DNA from: Dasyornis broadbenti
Lineage: Eukaryota > Chordata > Aves > Passeriformes > Dasyornithidae
Length of the DNA stretch: 64,000 nt
Direction: 5' to 3'
Assembly (NCBI GenBank): GCA_013397935.1
Contig: VZRN01011462.1
Span: forward strand, 369,058 to 433,057
Shown piece after piece: positions 13,152 to 29,457 of this stretch (positions within the stretch are counted from its first letter, which is position 1; each line of letters begins with the position of its first letter). The notes beneath the pieces were generated by a model that did not search any database, was not told the origin of the DNA, and saw nothing but the letters and a program-made list of their open reading frames with translations. The position numbers and the translations under genes were made by a program.

Positions 13152-13294
13152 CTTTTTCCTCCTCTGCCCACTATTAGTGATCTTATCTGGAGTGACTCCA
13201 AGATCTGCAAGAACTTTAGCTATGCCTCTAGCATCCACTCCACAGTTTGGTGCCACATTTGTTTCACAGCGTCGATGTACATTCATCTTGCAAA
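13152..13294 (-). CDS. PRKCE: PRKCE exon: end of C1B and start of V3 hinge
   Basis: This 143-nt exon has a TTTGCAG acceptor and a GTAATT donor. It encodes VCKMNVHRRCETNVAPNCG, which completes the C1B zinc finger (Cys, His, Cys, Cys ligands), then VDARGIAKVLADLGVTP and DKITNSGQRRKK, the conserved segment leading into the V3 hinge. It ends on a full Lys codon. The ADLGVTPDKITNSGQRRKK stretch is characteristic of novel PKC epsilon. The reading phase joins exactly to the exons at 15838 and 11918. The plus-strand open frame over this exon is a shadow. Confidence 0.97.
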
Positions 13295-15043
13295 CTGCAA
13301 AGAAATATAAAATAATACAGTAAATTAAATACTATCTTGGCATGCATTTGCCTTATCTGAATCAGAACTTATTGGACCTACCAACAACTTTTTCAAATAA
13401 ATACAATCTCAGTAGGAAAATGCTTAGCTGGATTTGAAGGTATACTTCAATGCTAATGTAAGGTGATTAATCTGGTTATCACTCTTCTGCTATGATAATG
13501 TAGAATAGTATTTTCACACAGTATGCAGAACAGACATAGGAACAAATGAAAATCTCTAATGATCCTGTAACTCTTGAACAGAATTTGAATTGGAAGAAAA
13601 GTCCTTCAGAGCCTGGATTTTAACAGTCCACTATGGAGACCACAGCATTAAATCCTTATGTATTATTGCTTCTTACTCTATTTTTCTGAACTAGATTAAC
13701 TTCTAATGTAGGCAGTCATAGACCCAACAGCGCTTGAAATATCAATAAAAATTAAGGGTTAGACACCCATTTTCTTTAGATGGCAATCCAGTTACTAATC
13801 TCCTTCCGCTAAATCTCCTGAAACTATTATATTATTATGAGGAGAAAAAAGTTACATTGCTTCCAGATTATGGGGCAGAGGCGAGAACACAACTCCATTA
13901 AAACTCGTGGAGCATGGATTTGTTAGGAGCAGGTGACATATTTTATCTGAGACTTCAGTGCCCTCTTGTGGAGCAAGGCATACAGAGACCACAGCTGCAA
14001 GTATGATTAAATGCTAGATTAATATTCAGTTGTTCAAACTCCTCACTTCTTTACTTTTTAGAGAAAAGAAAATTTAAAAATATGTATTTCTATAGTTACA
14101 CTCCATTATAATTTTCATCGATGAAGCTTTCACTTGACACTCCCTAAAGAAAAAAAGCACCTTTGCCTCTGAGACTACACCCAGGCACTGTATCTGGCCA
14201 TAACCACGCAGTTCAGAAAGCTGGTGCTTTTCCTTTTAAAATATGTTTCAGCTCACAAGAAGAGCAAAAAGAAATTGCTAACATGGTATTTCCAATGAAT
14301 GTATATTCAGTGACAAAACCTCAGCAGCAAGTAAAACGTTTGAGCTAGGATCCGTAAAAGTAGACATTGAGGAATCAAACTGCTTCTAGTTGCAGGAAAT
14401 TTTTGTACAGTCCAGCTTTATGAAAATATTTTGTAAACAGATGCACAAGAACAACCAGTGAAAAAAACCTGAAGAAGAATAAATCTCTGTTATACACTTC
14501 TCATGGTGTTAATAACCACACTGGGCAAGGAAGTAGATCTCTGAAGAAGGGAGTCACTCAGCACTTGTTAGAGAAAACCAAGCACAGATAAAATGACATT
14601 TCCAGTTCAGGTGAGTTCTAGATTTCATCCAGACAACACTGCATTTTTATAAGCAGTAATTTTATGAATATGGAGAAAGCTACAGAGGCTCTCTGCACTA
14701 TTGTTTCTATGCATCTGTTACAAAGTAAATGCAATGCACACAAATGGGAAATAACAGTTAAGAGCAAATGAACAGTATGGTACTTGAGTTAGAATATGAA
14801 AGAGAACTCATATATGCAAAGATTAGATTAAGAGATACTATAGCTTTCATTAAAAAAGTCTGCAAATAATGTATCATAAGATAACTTTTTTACATATATG
14901 TGTGACTCCATGTTTCTGCTGTCGAGAGGTGTATGTAACATGATTTTTGTATTTATGAAGATGGACCTATCCATTCACAAGGCATAACAAAATGAAAATG
15001 CTTATCATTCCACTAAGCACTACTTCCTAAGAATCTGACAATT

Positions 15044-15088
15044 ATTTCCTTCATTACATCATTTCCTTCATGACATCATTTCCTTCAA
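15044..15088. repeat. 17-bp tandem repeat, about 2.6 copies
   Basis: Units atttccttcattacatc (15044-15060) and atttccttcatgacatc (15061-15077) differ at one base and are followed by a partial third copy to about 15088. A small intronic minisatellite. Confidence 0.9.
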
Positions 15089-15507
15089 TCCATTAATTGA
15101 AGTATTTTATTAACTATTTCTAAAACATTACTTCGCAATTGTTTGTACTGTTTTCTCACCCATTATACAGATCTGCTTGAAACAATGAGATATGGAACCA
15201 AACATTTTTGACAACTAAAATGACACGAATGCACCTTCCAGCCATATTTTCACATACAGTTCCTGTACAGAGTACACAGTATTTAAGTGGCAGAACATAC
15301 TGAATCCTTCATTTTCTGGAAGAAGAGGGGCTAGGTAGACTGTCACAAAGGATGATTTAGCTGGGTATCAGAATATCTCATGTTCTGGATATGGGCACAC
15401 AGGACTGGTTCTACCTACTCTAGCCAATACATAATAGCAATTTTTGAAGATGGTATTAAAAGGAAAAGTAGCTGGAATAATGATGTTGAAAAAGTTTAAC
15501 AAATCTG

Positions 15508-15526
15508 AAAAAAAAAAAAAAAAAAA
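15508..15526. repeat. Poly-A run (A19)
   Basis: An uninterrupted A run within the C1B intron. No retrotransposon body was recognised next to it. Confidence 0.9.
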
Positions 15527-15837
15527 GGCATATAAACTGAAGGGATGTAAATTGCCGTGCCCTTCTATTTTCTGTTAACTTCTAATATCCTCTGTGGCAA
15601 TAAACCTACACAGGAGTAAGTGCAAAATGTATTTATTCATGTCTGACCTCTGCATCTGTTACTGCCTGGTGTTGCAAACAGAGCCAAGGACCTTCTTCTA
15701 ACCATGAGGGAAATTCTTACATTGGTCCACTACTCATTTTCTACTCATTTCTGTACATGCTGACATAGTAACTTGAAGTCTTTCCAAGTCTACAAGTCAC
15801 TCACAAAGACAAAAAAAGCTCTGAAGTGGTGCCTTAC

Positions 15838-15970
15838 CTTTGCATTGTAAACCTTGTCTCAAAAGACCCCAGAGCAATGAACCACAGTGGTCACAGAAGG
15901 TGGGCACTTTGTAATTGTGAATGCTGAACTTGTGAGGCATGTTGACACTGAAACGCTGGGATCCCACTTG
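15838..15970 (-). CDS. PRKCE: PRKCE exon: C1B zinc finger, first part
   Basis: This 133-nt exon has a TTTTTCAG acceptor and a GTAAGG donor. It encodes QVGSQRFSVNMPHKF and then the C1B domain from its first His, through NYKVPTFCDHCGSLLWGLL to RQGLQCK, and leaves a G for the next exon. The ligands His, CDHC and QCKVC stand at the spacing of a typical DAG-binding C1 domain (H-X12-C-X2-C). The Pro, Leu and Gln of the membrane-inserting loops are present, so this is a typical rather than an atypical C1. One residue after HKF is Ser where I recall Gly in mammals. The acceptor makes the exon start with CAA (Gln) before the Val-Gly that I would expect first. Confidence 0.97.
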
Positions 15971-17679
15971 CTGAAAAAGGACAGCACAGGATATTTCATT
16001 TTAATTAATTTCTTTGCAATCAGTGTATGCTGAGGCCCTGTTGCATTTTGAAACCACACAGAATGCAAATGAAATTAAATAGGTCCGTGCTCAGATGACA
16101 AGCACTGCATTAGATATACTTCAACTGCAGAGTTCTTTTCACTACTTTATCTGGGGAAAAGAGGGGGAAGGGCTGCTGTTGTCCAAAAGATAAAGACTAA
16201 AGTCTGCTTCCTAGTACTTTTGGGAACAACAAATACATAGCTATCAGGAAAGATCTCTAATGTTGAAGGCAAGGAAGTCACTCCCAATTGTTTTAGGAGC
16301 AGGAGGCCAAACTAATACAGGACTAAGAACAAGAAATACATCATAAACCCGTTACCTTTTCATATCCCACTCTTCTTTGGATTATGATAATGACAGTGAT
16401 AACCTGTTGCGTTCAGGGATTTCAAGGTACGATAAGTAATTCCAATTACTTACTAACTAAAGGATATCATTGATAAGTTTTTATAGTGGCCACTGCATTG
16501 CAGGAGATTTATTTTTATGTTTTTCCTTCCCTTTTCTATTACCGCTGGCTTTTCTCCAGTGATCTAGTACCCCTTCTAAACAATGAGAGTATCAGCAAAG
16601 TATGCAAGTCTCCACCAGTCTGGAGCCTGGGAATGTAAACCCATGCAGGATTTAGTATCTTCCTGTGAGTACTACACAAAACCAGCACTAGCCCAACAAA
16701 GTCCTTTATTACAATCATATGCACGTGATCACATTTTAGATGTCAAATACTGGTTGTGAACCAGACATGAAAGAATGCTTCCAGTAAGGAAAGTGCTAGT
16801 GAATTACACAGGAAAAATGAGATCAGTTACTGCCTCAGTCAAACTCATGTTGAAGTTCAAAGAATAGATTAAAACTGCCCTGTTACATATAACTCAAGTA
16901 AAATTTAAAGCTAGCTTTTTTCAATCATATGAATGTAGGTTTTTAACAAACAAAATTAAGAAATGTACTTTTTCTGTGTGGCCAAGGAACTGTGATCACC
17001 CAAAGACCACTTCACTTAATCATATGGTGAAGACAAAGATAACAGGCCCTTGATGCTGTACAAAACAGAACAGGACAGTGAGCATACGTTTGCTTTTCTG
17101 TTGAAACACAAACCAAAAGCTTTTGTGTAAGAAAAAGCATTCACTGTTTATACTTGAGGGCTAAAACTATTTAAAAAAACGCAACTAGTTTGAATGTAGT
17201 CTTTGTTGAAGTGAGACTTTGCAAGCAAATTCTGGTCAGTGTTTTATGCTGGTGCCAGATACTCTCTGAGCATCCCAGCTCCGCTATCAGCTGCTGATGG
17301 CTCAGCCACATAAAATGCAGTCAGGTGAATGAGAGATCCCAGCCTGCTTCTTTTGAATTAAAACTACAAAACTTGTACTAACTCAGAAATAGAGAGAGAA
17401 TGTTAAAAATGAAAAGAAGTGGAAAGAGCTCTCTGAACCTTTGAGCATTCAGATGTTATTGAAAGTATACCAATTAGAAATCAATTTCTGTGTGGTAATT
17501 CCCACGTAAATGAAACTGTGATGGCAACCTAGCATTCCAAAATAAATGCTACACCACAAAATGACCAGAAGGGCACAAAAATGTCTTTAGCACCTATTGA
17601 TTAAACAGAGGAGATGATACTACTTTGAATACATGAAAGATAGAATTTTATCTAGAAAAATTATTTTATAAATATTTAC
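15971..17679 (-). other. PRKCE: PRKCE intron between C1A and C1B
   Basis: An intron of 1709 nt with GTAAAT donor and TTTTTCAG acceptor. The acceptor reads CAG followed by CAA and then GTGGGA, which explains the extra Gln codon at the junction. I see nothing else in it. Confidence 0.92.
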
Positions 17680-17765
17680 CTCATCGTGAGTTTCCTGTTT
17701 CTTTAAGCCAGCACACTTTGTTATTATAAGTTCATGGCATCTCTTGTGAACTACACAAGTGCAAA
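17680..17765 (-). CDS. PRKCE: PRKCE exon: end of C1A and actin-binding linker
   Basis: This 86-nt exon has a TTTCTAG acceptor and a GTAAAT donor. It encodes VCTCVVHKRCHELIITKC, the last Cys and His ligands of the C1A zinc finger, then AGLKKQETHDE. The hexapeptide LKKQET is the F-actin-binding motif described for PKC epsilon and is the strongest single sign that this is PRKCE rather than PRKCH. The exon ends on a full codon (GAG, Glu). The bases after LKKQET read His-Asp-Glu where I recall Pro-Asp-Gln in mammals. Because the next exon starts with CAA, the joined protein has one more residue at this junction than the mammalian form I remember. Confidence 0.96.
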
Positions 17766-19150
17766 CTAGAAAGACAAAACAGATAAAAGAATGAGTTTTC
17801 GTGAAGATTAATTTTAAAGCAAAAGTCTGATATCAGAAGACTAGAACCACTGAGCCTTGAAAGTGTGCAAGTGACTGGTGATGAATTGGTGAGTCCTATG
17901 AAGTAAGTTGGTTTACTAAGGCAGAAGAGAATGGACTTCCAAAAGAGCAAAACTTTTAAGATAACTAAAGCATATCTGCCAAATATCTTGTCAGTAAAAC
18001 TACAAATTACCTTCTGAAATGTTAACTGCAATTTTTCTTGATTTTTATATATGCAGTTTATTTATCTGATGAAGTCCATGAACTCCACGTTACATGAGAC
18101 ATAATAGTAAAAACCATTCCTGTCTAAAGAGTTTCACAGGAAAACAGACATAAAGATAACTCGTTGTAAATGTCAAAAGAATAGAAAAAAAAAGTCAAAC
18201 ATTCTTTCTGTAGCACATTATCATAAGTTGATAGCAGTAAAATGTTTCAGGAGGCAAAAATGCCTTGCCAATATACATCCTGATTGTTTAATCAATGAAT
18301 ATCTCATATTTGCAGATATGACAGATAAGATTAACAATTATGAGGTCTATCATACTCTAGAATTCAAGGTCATTAAACAAAATAAAAACCCTCATAATGA
18401 AGTAATGAATTTTACTTTCTCCAGTTTTGGCTACTGTTGTAAGAAAAAAAATTAAATCAGAAGTCAAGGTACCTCTCCGGTGTATTAACACAGTAATTCT
18501 TATTACAGCATGTAAAGCATTTACTTATTTACAATGAGATTTCATCAAGTCTTTTGTAACTGAAAAATCATCACTAACTTGATAGTTTCTACTTGTTATA
18601 TGAGAATTAAGTACCAAAACATCATTCCAAGAGGTGATTGCATAAAAAAGCAGAGTACAAGAAATTGAGTTGAAAAATGAGAGATGAAAATGAAGCACTT
18701 CTGCAGTCTTAGCTATAACCTTCTCTAATGATGACCTCTATAATTATCTCATCTATTTAAATTACAGTCTTTGCAGTTACTTGGAATTTTTAAACATAGA
18801 ATCTTAAGCAGAATAAAGAGCTCTCAATTTTAAAATGCAAGACTTGAAAAATAAAGATGTCAACATCTGCAGATATGGTTCCCTAGATAGATATACATTA
18901 AGAGACATCTCGGGCTTGATGTTCAGGGCTGTTAGCTGAGCTCCTACTTTATATATGATGCCTCAGACCAACAGTTTTGAAAAAAGTTACTGTGACTTGG
19001 TGTAGAGATTGTATGCTTGTCAAGACAAATTTCTTCTGATCGTCATGTGCTAAATTCTTAGCATCACACACATACAATGCCTGATAAAAATATCTTATTA
19101 CTTACATAACACAATAAATATATTTAAACTGTCCTTATGTAGAATCTTAC
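17766..19150 (-). other. PRKCE: PRKCE intron after the C1A micro-exon
   Basis: An intron of 1385 nt with GTAAGA donor and TTTCTAG acceptor. AT-rich; I recognise no repeat or exon. Confidence 0.92.
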
Positions 19151-19185
19151 CTTGACATTGGTATCCCTGTTTTCCTATTACACCC
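19151..19185 (-). CDS. PRKCE: PRKCE micro-exon: middle of C1A finger
   Basis: This is a 35-nt micro-exon, too short to stand out as an open frame. It has a TTTTTCAG acceptor above 19185 and a GTAAGA donor below 19151. Its first G completes the Trp codon from the exon at 20340; it then encodes GVIGKQGYQCQ and leaves one G for the next exon, where it makes Val. It supplies the middle of the C1A diacylglycerol/phorbol-ester binding loop and the third zinc-binding Cys (YQCQ). A very small exon at this place is typical of PKC genes as I recall. Reading phase fits on both sides, which is the main support. Confidence 0.95.
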
Positions 19186-23240
<4,055 letters not shown>

Positions 23241-23611
23241 CATAGAATCATAGAACCATGGAATCATTAAGATTCGAAAAGACCGCTAAGATCACTGAGT
23301 CCAACCATTAACCCAGCATTGCCAAGGCCACCACTAAACCATGTCCCTAAGTGCCACATCTACATGTCTTTTAAATATCTCCAAGGATGGTGACTTCCCT
23401 AGGCAGCCCATTCTAATGCTTGACTATGCATTTTGTTAAGAATTTTTTTCAATTTAGACCTCCCCTGATACAACTTGATATCATTTCCTCTTGTTCTATT
23501 ACTTGTTATTTGGGAGAAGAGACCAACTCCCACATCACTACACCCTCCTTTCACGTAGTTTTAGAGAGCAGAAAGGTCTCCTCTCAGGCTCCTCTTCTCC
23601 AAGCTAAACAA
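23241..23611 (-). mobile_element. CR1 LINE 3' fragment, minus strand
   Basis: The left end reads catagaatcatagaaccatg, the reverse complement of the ATTCTATG-type tail that ends avian CR1 elements. To its right come gagtccaaccatta, ccaaggatggtgactt and tgggagaagagaccaact in the usual CR1 order, ending near ccaagctaaaca. About 370 bp remain, 5'-truncated as most CR1 copies are. Recognised from memory of the avian consensus; the exact subfamily was not determined. It is in the same orientation as PRKCE. Confidence 0.93.
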
Positions 23612-23822
23612 GAATCTGACATTGCAGTGCATGATTGATCACTGGATGACTGGACATCAGCTTTTCATCACAGCAGACTAAGTCACAAGAGAAATTAGCT
23701 CACCCACAACTCAGTTAACATTAAGTTCAGCTTATTCACTGTGACCCTGCATAAACATATAAGTAAAGCTTTCCACAGTCTCCAAGCAAAACACTGCCAC
23801 ATCTTGCACAAGACTGGATTTT
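23612..23822. other. Spacer between the two CR1 fragments
   Basis: 211 bp of sequence without recognised features, lying between two CR1 copies of opposite orientation. Confidence 0.75.
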
Positions 23823-24007
23823 AGGGTTGTCAGGCATTGGAACAGGCGGCCAAGGATGTGGTGGAGTCACCATCCCTGGAAGTGCTCAAAAAACGTGTTC
23901 ATATGGCACTTAAGTACTTGGTTTAGTGTGGAACACAGAGGTGCTGGGTTAACAGGTGGACTTGATGACCTCAAAGGTCTTTTCCAACCTTAACAATCCT
24001 GTGATTC
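23823..24007 (+). mobile_element. CR1 LINE 3' fragment, plus strand
   Basis: The segment starts agggttgtcaggcattgg, continues ggtggagtcaccatccctgg and ends ggtcttttccaacctt and then gtgattc, which is the sense 3' end of an avian CR1. About 185 bp remain. It is antisense to PRKCE and lies head to head with the CR1 at 23241-23611, so the two can base-pair over about 180 bp. Confidence 0.92.
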
Positions 24008-27000
24008 ACACTGCTGTTGTGGGCCACAGGCATAAAATCAAGCAGGAACTGTCCCAGGTGACTCAGATGCAGATGATCACATCTGTTCTGGCTCATACCC
24101 ACCAGGGTTGTGAACCACTTATTTCTAGCAGAACTAACAATAGTCTGTATTAAAATTAAAATCCATTTATCTCATACTGAACAGGCAGACTAGAGATGCT
24201 AATTTATCTGTCTGAAGACACCTACTTCGAAAGGGAGCTACACTGCTCTCGCCAAACATCTCTCATCATTTACAAGCAGGAAAGCAAAGATTAGTAAACG
24301 CTATCAGAAAGCAGGGGGTTCTTGGGAAAACCCCCAATACCTGTGTGATACAGACAACTAGTATTTTCAATATATTCTTTTGAAAATACCAGCATCCCCA
24401 AAAAGATTGGCCTTCTAAATATATTTTTTTAAGTCTTACAGAGGTATGTATTAGGTTCTAGAAAATACCATCAGGATACTACATACTGTGCATGGCATTT
24501 CTATTCTTAGCAGAGGAGTTAAAATTAAGTGAATTTTTCATAGTCAGAATATTAGCAAGTTTCAATATAAATTAATTCTTCTCACGGTATTTCTGCTAAA
24601 TAGTCACAGAGGGTTATCATTTCCTCACTAAGGGCTGTTTTTTAATGTAATGTACATTCTGTTCCCTGCTTTGATTTTGAGTCCTTCTGTCTTCTGTGTG
24701 ATTTGAAATGCATTTCTTTAATTTAATTTTCAAAGGATGGAGTAAGAAATGATGGTAATTTCCAAGTGTTCATGGAGAATGCTGTCAATGGGGCACATTG
24801 AGTTTAGGCTTTGTAGGACGGTACTTGAGAACTGGCAAATTTAGAACTAATTTTGTTTCAAAACCATACCCAATAATGCCACTACTTTTCATTGTAACCA
24901 AGAGTAACTCTGAGTTATTTGAAAAACAATAGCATATAATTGCTTTTATATACTCACATGTACATACATACATAATGCCTACAATTTTAAAGACTAAAAA
25001 GACTTGCAGACTTAACTCCAAGCTCTAAGAAAAGTGTTATAAAAACCAGAAGTATCTGGCATGAAAAATTGCACAAAATTCATAAGTACTTGCTAAATGG
25101 AGGCTTAAACAAACTGTCTGGAATTACAGTTAACAGTGTTCATCATACAGTATCCATTAAGCATGAATTATAAGTTAGAACTTAAAAGCTATTACTTAAA
25201 ATTTAAAAGAAAGGAAAGTGATGCATAATGCTCAGCAACCTTCAAAGGAAGTAAGATTAGGGGAATAAGACCTGTACAGCAAATAACAAAGGCTCAACCG
25301 TGTCAGGCCTTGTTTCATACTAAAACGATTTCAGCATGAATGAGAAGGGCTCAATGTGGAGCACTAACTGCAACAGGATTATCCTGCATAGCCATTTCCA
25401 TTTCTTATCTTCCATGTTGAGAGTACTTACAGAATTCTGACAGCAACCAAAAAAATGCAAAAAAATAAGGCAGAAAATGAGCAAGAGAGCTTACACACAA
25501 TAGAGAGGATATCCAGCATTTTTTATTGCTGACAATGCAGACTTTTAAACAAGAACATGCTGAGCCCTTCCCTCAATCTGGAGGTGATTGTTACCAAACT
25601 GTCAGTGTTTGGGGAAGAAAAAAACCCAGTGAAACTATAGTTAACTGGCTTCTTCCATCAAAGCCAAAGTGCAGGCAATGTATGACAGTAACACTTGCAG
25701 GAACTGGTGGAGCTGCCAGGTAATCCCATGCAAAAGAACACTGGCACCTCCATGGAACTTCTGGCACAAGGGGCTTTTCACCCTGGGCACCTCCTGGGTG
25801 TCACATTGCTGTCATCGCTAACTAACAAGCAGCATCCAGAAAAAACAGCTGGTTTAACATCAACCTTTAATAATGGCAACTGAACCTAACTGAACAACAA
25901 ATGCAAAAGAACAATGATTCTACTGATGTTTTATTGCTGAAGATGAAAACTAACCCTTTAGTATCATATTTAAGCCTGACCACTTTAACCAGTATGTATG
26001 TCCTGAAATAGAGCTTTTGTTTTAGCACTAGGTAATGTCTAAACAGGAAGGATATTGATTGAGGCAGGAGACGCAATTTGCCTAAAAATACGTTGAAAAG
26101 TGAGAAGGGACAGGAACAAATGTCCAGGACTTCTCAGGATTCAGGATGGAGTGTAACCAGATCATTATGCATCAAAATTAGCTCTCAAAGGATTATTTGC
26201 AATCTCTACTCTGGGCTGTACAGTAGAAGCATATATACTGTCATCAAGACTTCTCCAGGCAGAAATCATTACAGGATTTTGCCTTTAAGACTTTAAAATG
26301 TTTTAAAGGGGAAAAAAACCCCAGAAAACTACCAACAACAAAAAGCTAAGCACCCCCCATAAATTTGCATTTCTATATCCTTTCTTTTGAAAAAGCCTGC
26401 TTAGCAGTAACACATGCAACAAACTTATTTTGTACCTTTTAGAGAAAAAAAAAAGTGAGGAAAATGTTACAATGTAATTTCATAAAGCTGTTACTGATGA
26501 GTACAGAAATGAAATAAATAGTTTACTAGAATAATAGAAAGAGCATGAAATTATTCTATGTCTTTTTCTAGAAGTATTATGTTTCGAGACAATTTCTTAA
26601 ACAAAGAACAGTGTACGGGTTTTGCTTACTATATCTCAAATCTGCTTTATTTAGGAGACCTGACAGGAAATTTCTTGTTTCATAGGAGAAGAATCAGATC
26701 CTTAGATAACACTATATTGTTAACAAAAACAAAGATGCTGAGTGCTACTAAAGAAATGAAAAAAATGCTCACAGAATGGGTGAGTTTTAAAAGAAGTATG
26801 TGCCTAGACACGTCTGCTAACACCAGCTATTTACTAAATGCATTGAAGAATAAATTGCATTTTTAAGGATATCAAACCCAAATATGGTGGGTGGCTTTGC
26901 AGCATGGGCTGAGACTCAAACATATTTGCCTTCAAACATGAACTTACCTTTAAATGCTTAAATTCTTGTTTGAAAGAGAGATTCTGCCTATACGTATTTT

Positions 27001-28230
27001 AAAATTTCTCTTGATAGGCACACAGATAGAGTTGATTTGGGTTGTGACAGATACATATTTTTTTTACGGGCTTCTATTACTTTCCTTTTTCTAAAAATAG
27101 AGCCCAAACCAAAACACCAATAGCACTATAAAGCTATCCAGTGATTAATTACACAATTCTAACCTTTCCTACGTACCTAATGATTATCACAAACACATTC
27201 ATAAGCTCACTCAAAGCTGAAGGGACAACAGTAACTCCCCACATCCTTTCGAACCACAGTACTTTCACATTCAATACTCTTAATAAAGGAGGACTTAATA
27301 TCCAGAAGTACTAGAGGCTCTCGCAGATACTGATAGCCCAATTGCAATTCCAGCAGACGGAGAAATCCAATTTAGTTTTCAGAAATGTCCCAACCTTGCT
27401 GGCTGGCAATAACTTGGACCAAGTGTTCAAAACCAGGAGTGTGGCACCTGAAGAGCCCGGGTGTACCATCACTGCTGCCCCAGCTTCAGCCCATCCATGT
27501 GGCTACAGCAGAGGCTGGGGTGAGGAGGCATTAGTTTCCATACCTGCTCAGATAAAATTTTCCTCTAAATGTCTCTGAGACTTTTCTTAAGAAAGACTTC
27601 AAGATAAGCCCTCAAGTTTCTGTGCTTGATCTCCACAATGACCAAAGAATTAGTGACAACTTACACAAGCCTAAAGTATTAACAACATGGAACCACACAT
27701 GGTCATTTTCAGTGATCATACAGCATGGCTTAATAAATCTAGTATGAACAGAATTCTGTTTTATAGAAACTGGACAACTGGTAGGAGATAGATATAAATA
27801 TGTGGTCTGTTTTTCAGATCCTTTGGAGCTCACACAGATAACGGGGTACTGACCTCATTTTGGAGGGTGGATATAGCAATTTCTGTACTTAAACAGCTGC
27901 CAGATCCACAAAGCAGGCAAATCAGAGACACATTCCTCCTACTTCCTCTCAATTTCCTTATTGGTGACATTAGCAATTTTAAGAAATACGGTATTCCTGA
28001 AACAATGAACTTGTAACTACAATTTACCTATTACAAATTTATTTTACAAAAGAAGTTATACTGCTAGAAATGCCACACAGAATTTGTTGCTATATGGCAG
28101 GTTTTCTGAAAAGTGAGTTTCACATCTCAAGGTATTTAAAATAAAGTTTCAACTTCCAAACCTTATTCCACAGCCCAGCCCAGACTTTAGCACTTTTTCA
28201 GTTGGAAAGGAGAGGTCACAGACAAAAAGA

Positions 28231-28231
<1 letters not shown>
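24008..28231 (-). other. PRKCE: Large PRKCE intron, second block
   Basis: AT-rich intron with scattered open frames of up to about 100 codons that match nothing I recognise. A slightly GC-richer patch lies near 27340-27560. No exon or transposon was recognised. Confidence 0.75.

Positions 28232-28275
<44 letters not shown>
28232..28275. repeat. Poly-A run (A44)
   Basis: An uninterrupted run of 44 A, the longest homopolymer in the window. It could be a retrocopy tail or an expanded A run. I see no gene copy, clear polyadenylation signal or target-site duplication beside it. The exact length may be an assembly artefact. Confidence 0.92.
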
Positions 28276-28278
<3 letters not shown>

Positions 28279-29457
28279 ACGCTAACTAAGGTTATTTCAG
28301 TCTTTTGGTGTTATTTTTCAGGAGGAATAAACAGCCTCCCTCTAAACACAATACCCTTATGTCAAAAAATCTGCAATTGAAATTAGAGAAGTGGAAATGC
28401 ATTCTACATATGGTAAATACTACAGCTATTATTCGGGAGAAAAAGCTTGCTCTTTGAATTTGATCGGTCTATTCATGTCCTAACTAGTAATGTAAAGTAC
28501 TAATTTACAAAACATAGAACAATTTTTGTGCCATAGCTTGACTTGATAAACGTGCAGGCAGAAAATTAAATTAGTTCGTGTCAGTAACAGTCAGAGCATG
28601 TTGTTACAGTGTTAGTAATGAGCAGTATTAGCAGCCTGCTGTTAGCATTGTTAGTGTTAAGTCCTGACAGACTAACAAGATGAAATATTTCGTATTAAGT
28701 CAACTACCTATTAGAGCTAAAAAAGTATACAATCTTTTGAATGAAGAAACTATATATATGTAATATAACACATTAGATTATTATTATTATAAGATTATTG
28801 TAACTGATCAGATTATTGTATTGATCAGAAAAGCTATCCTTGGGACTTGATCCCTCTTACTGTTACTGCTGCAGGTCTACAAACATGTCCTGCAATTTGA
28901 TTGCACCATGCTCCTCGGAGCACGCCCATCCACTTGTGGTGGCAGTGGTGATGATCAATACTCTGGTGACACATGCTCATACTGGCTGTGCTTTGTCTTC
29001 CGTGAAAGAAGGAAGATGAGACAAACCATCACAGTCAGGGCTGCTGTGGGAGCTAAACTTCCACAGTGGTACACAGGTGTGCTTGTTTTAACAGAGCTCC
29101 AGGCTGTGGAAGTATCTGCAGGGTCACCTGACCTCTCTGCAGGGTCAACACCTGAGCTGCTGGCCTTTGTCAGCTCCCTGGAAAGGAAACGGTGCTGTGA
29201 TGCAAAGAAAAAAAAGCATTGTGAAAATGTCAGGACAAAGCCCTTTTCCCAGAGGTAACTATTAAACCAGACAGATCCCAAATGACACTATTTTAAGCAA
29301 ATGTTTGTGATAGATTAGAGAAGTTCAGCAGTCTTTTCCTAATATATCTAAAAGCTGCACAGATTATGATGAAACAGAACCTTGTATGACTGGGATTTCT
29401 AGTCTTTCAGACGTTGTTTCTTAAATATTTTTTCAACCCCAGCTTTGTTCCTTTCCC
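28276..29457 (-). other. PRKCE: Large PRKCE intron, third block
   Basis: Holds a tandem duplication of agattattgta plus a gatc-containing spacer at 28792-28826, a (TTA)n stretch just before it, and a GC-richer islet at about 28900-29200 with overlapping open frames on both strands (116 and 108 codons) that I do not recognise. Confidence 0.7.
28792..28826. repeat. Imperfect 17-18 bp tandem duplication
   Basis: Units agattattgtaactgatc (28792-28809) and agattattgtattgatc (28810-28826) follow a short (ATT)n tract. A local duplication in AT-rich intron. Confidence 0.85.

Larger units (their letters stand above)
13295..15837 (-). other. PRKCE: PRKCE intron splitting C1B
   Basis: An intron of 2543 nt with GTAAGG donor and TTTGCAG acceptor. 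It contains a 17-bp tandem repeat at 15044-15088 and an A19 run at 15508-15526. The rest is AT-rich sequence with no visible feature. Confidence 0.92.

Noticed and set aside
28908..29281. Pair of overlapping open frames (116 and 108 codons) as a gene
   Set aside because: No motif or splice context; the GC-richer sequence lowers stop frequency on both strands.
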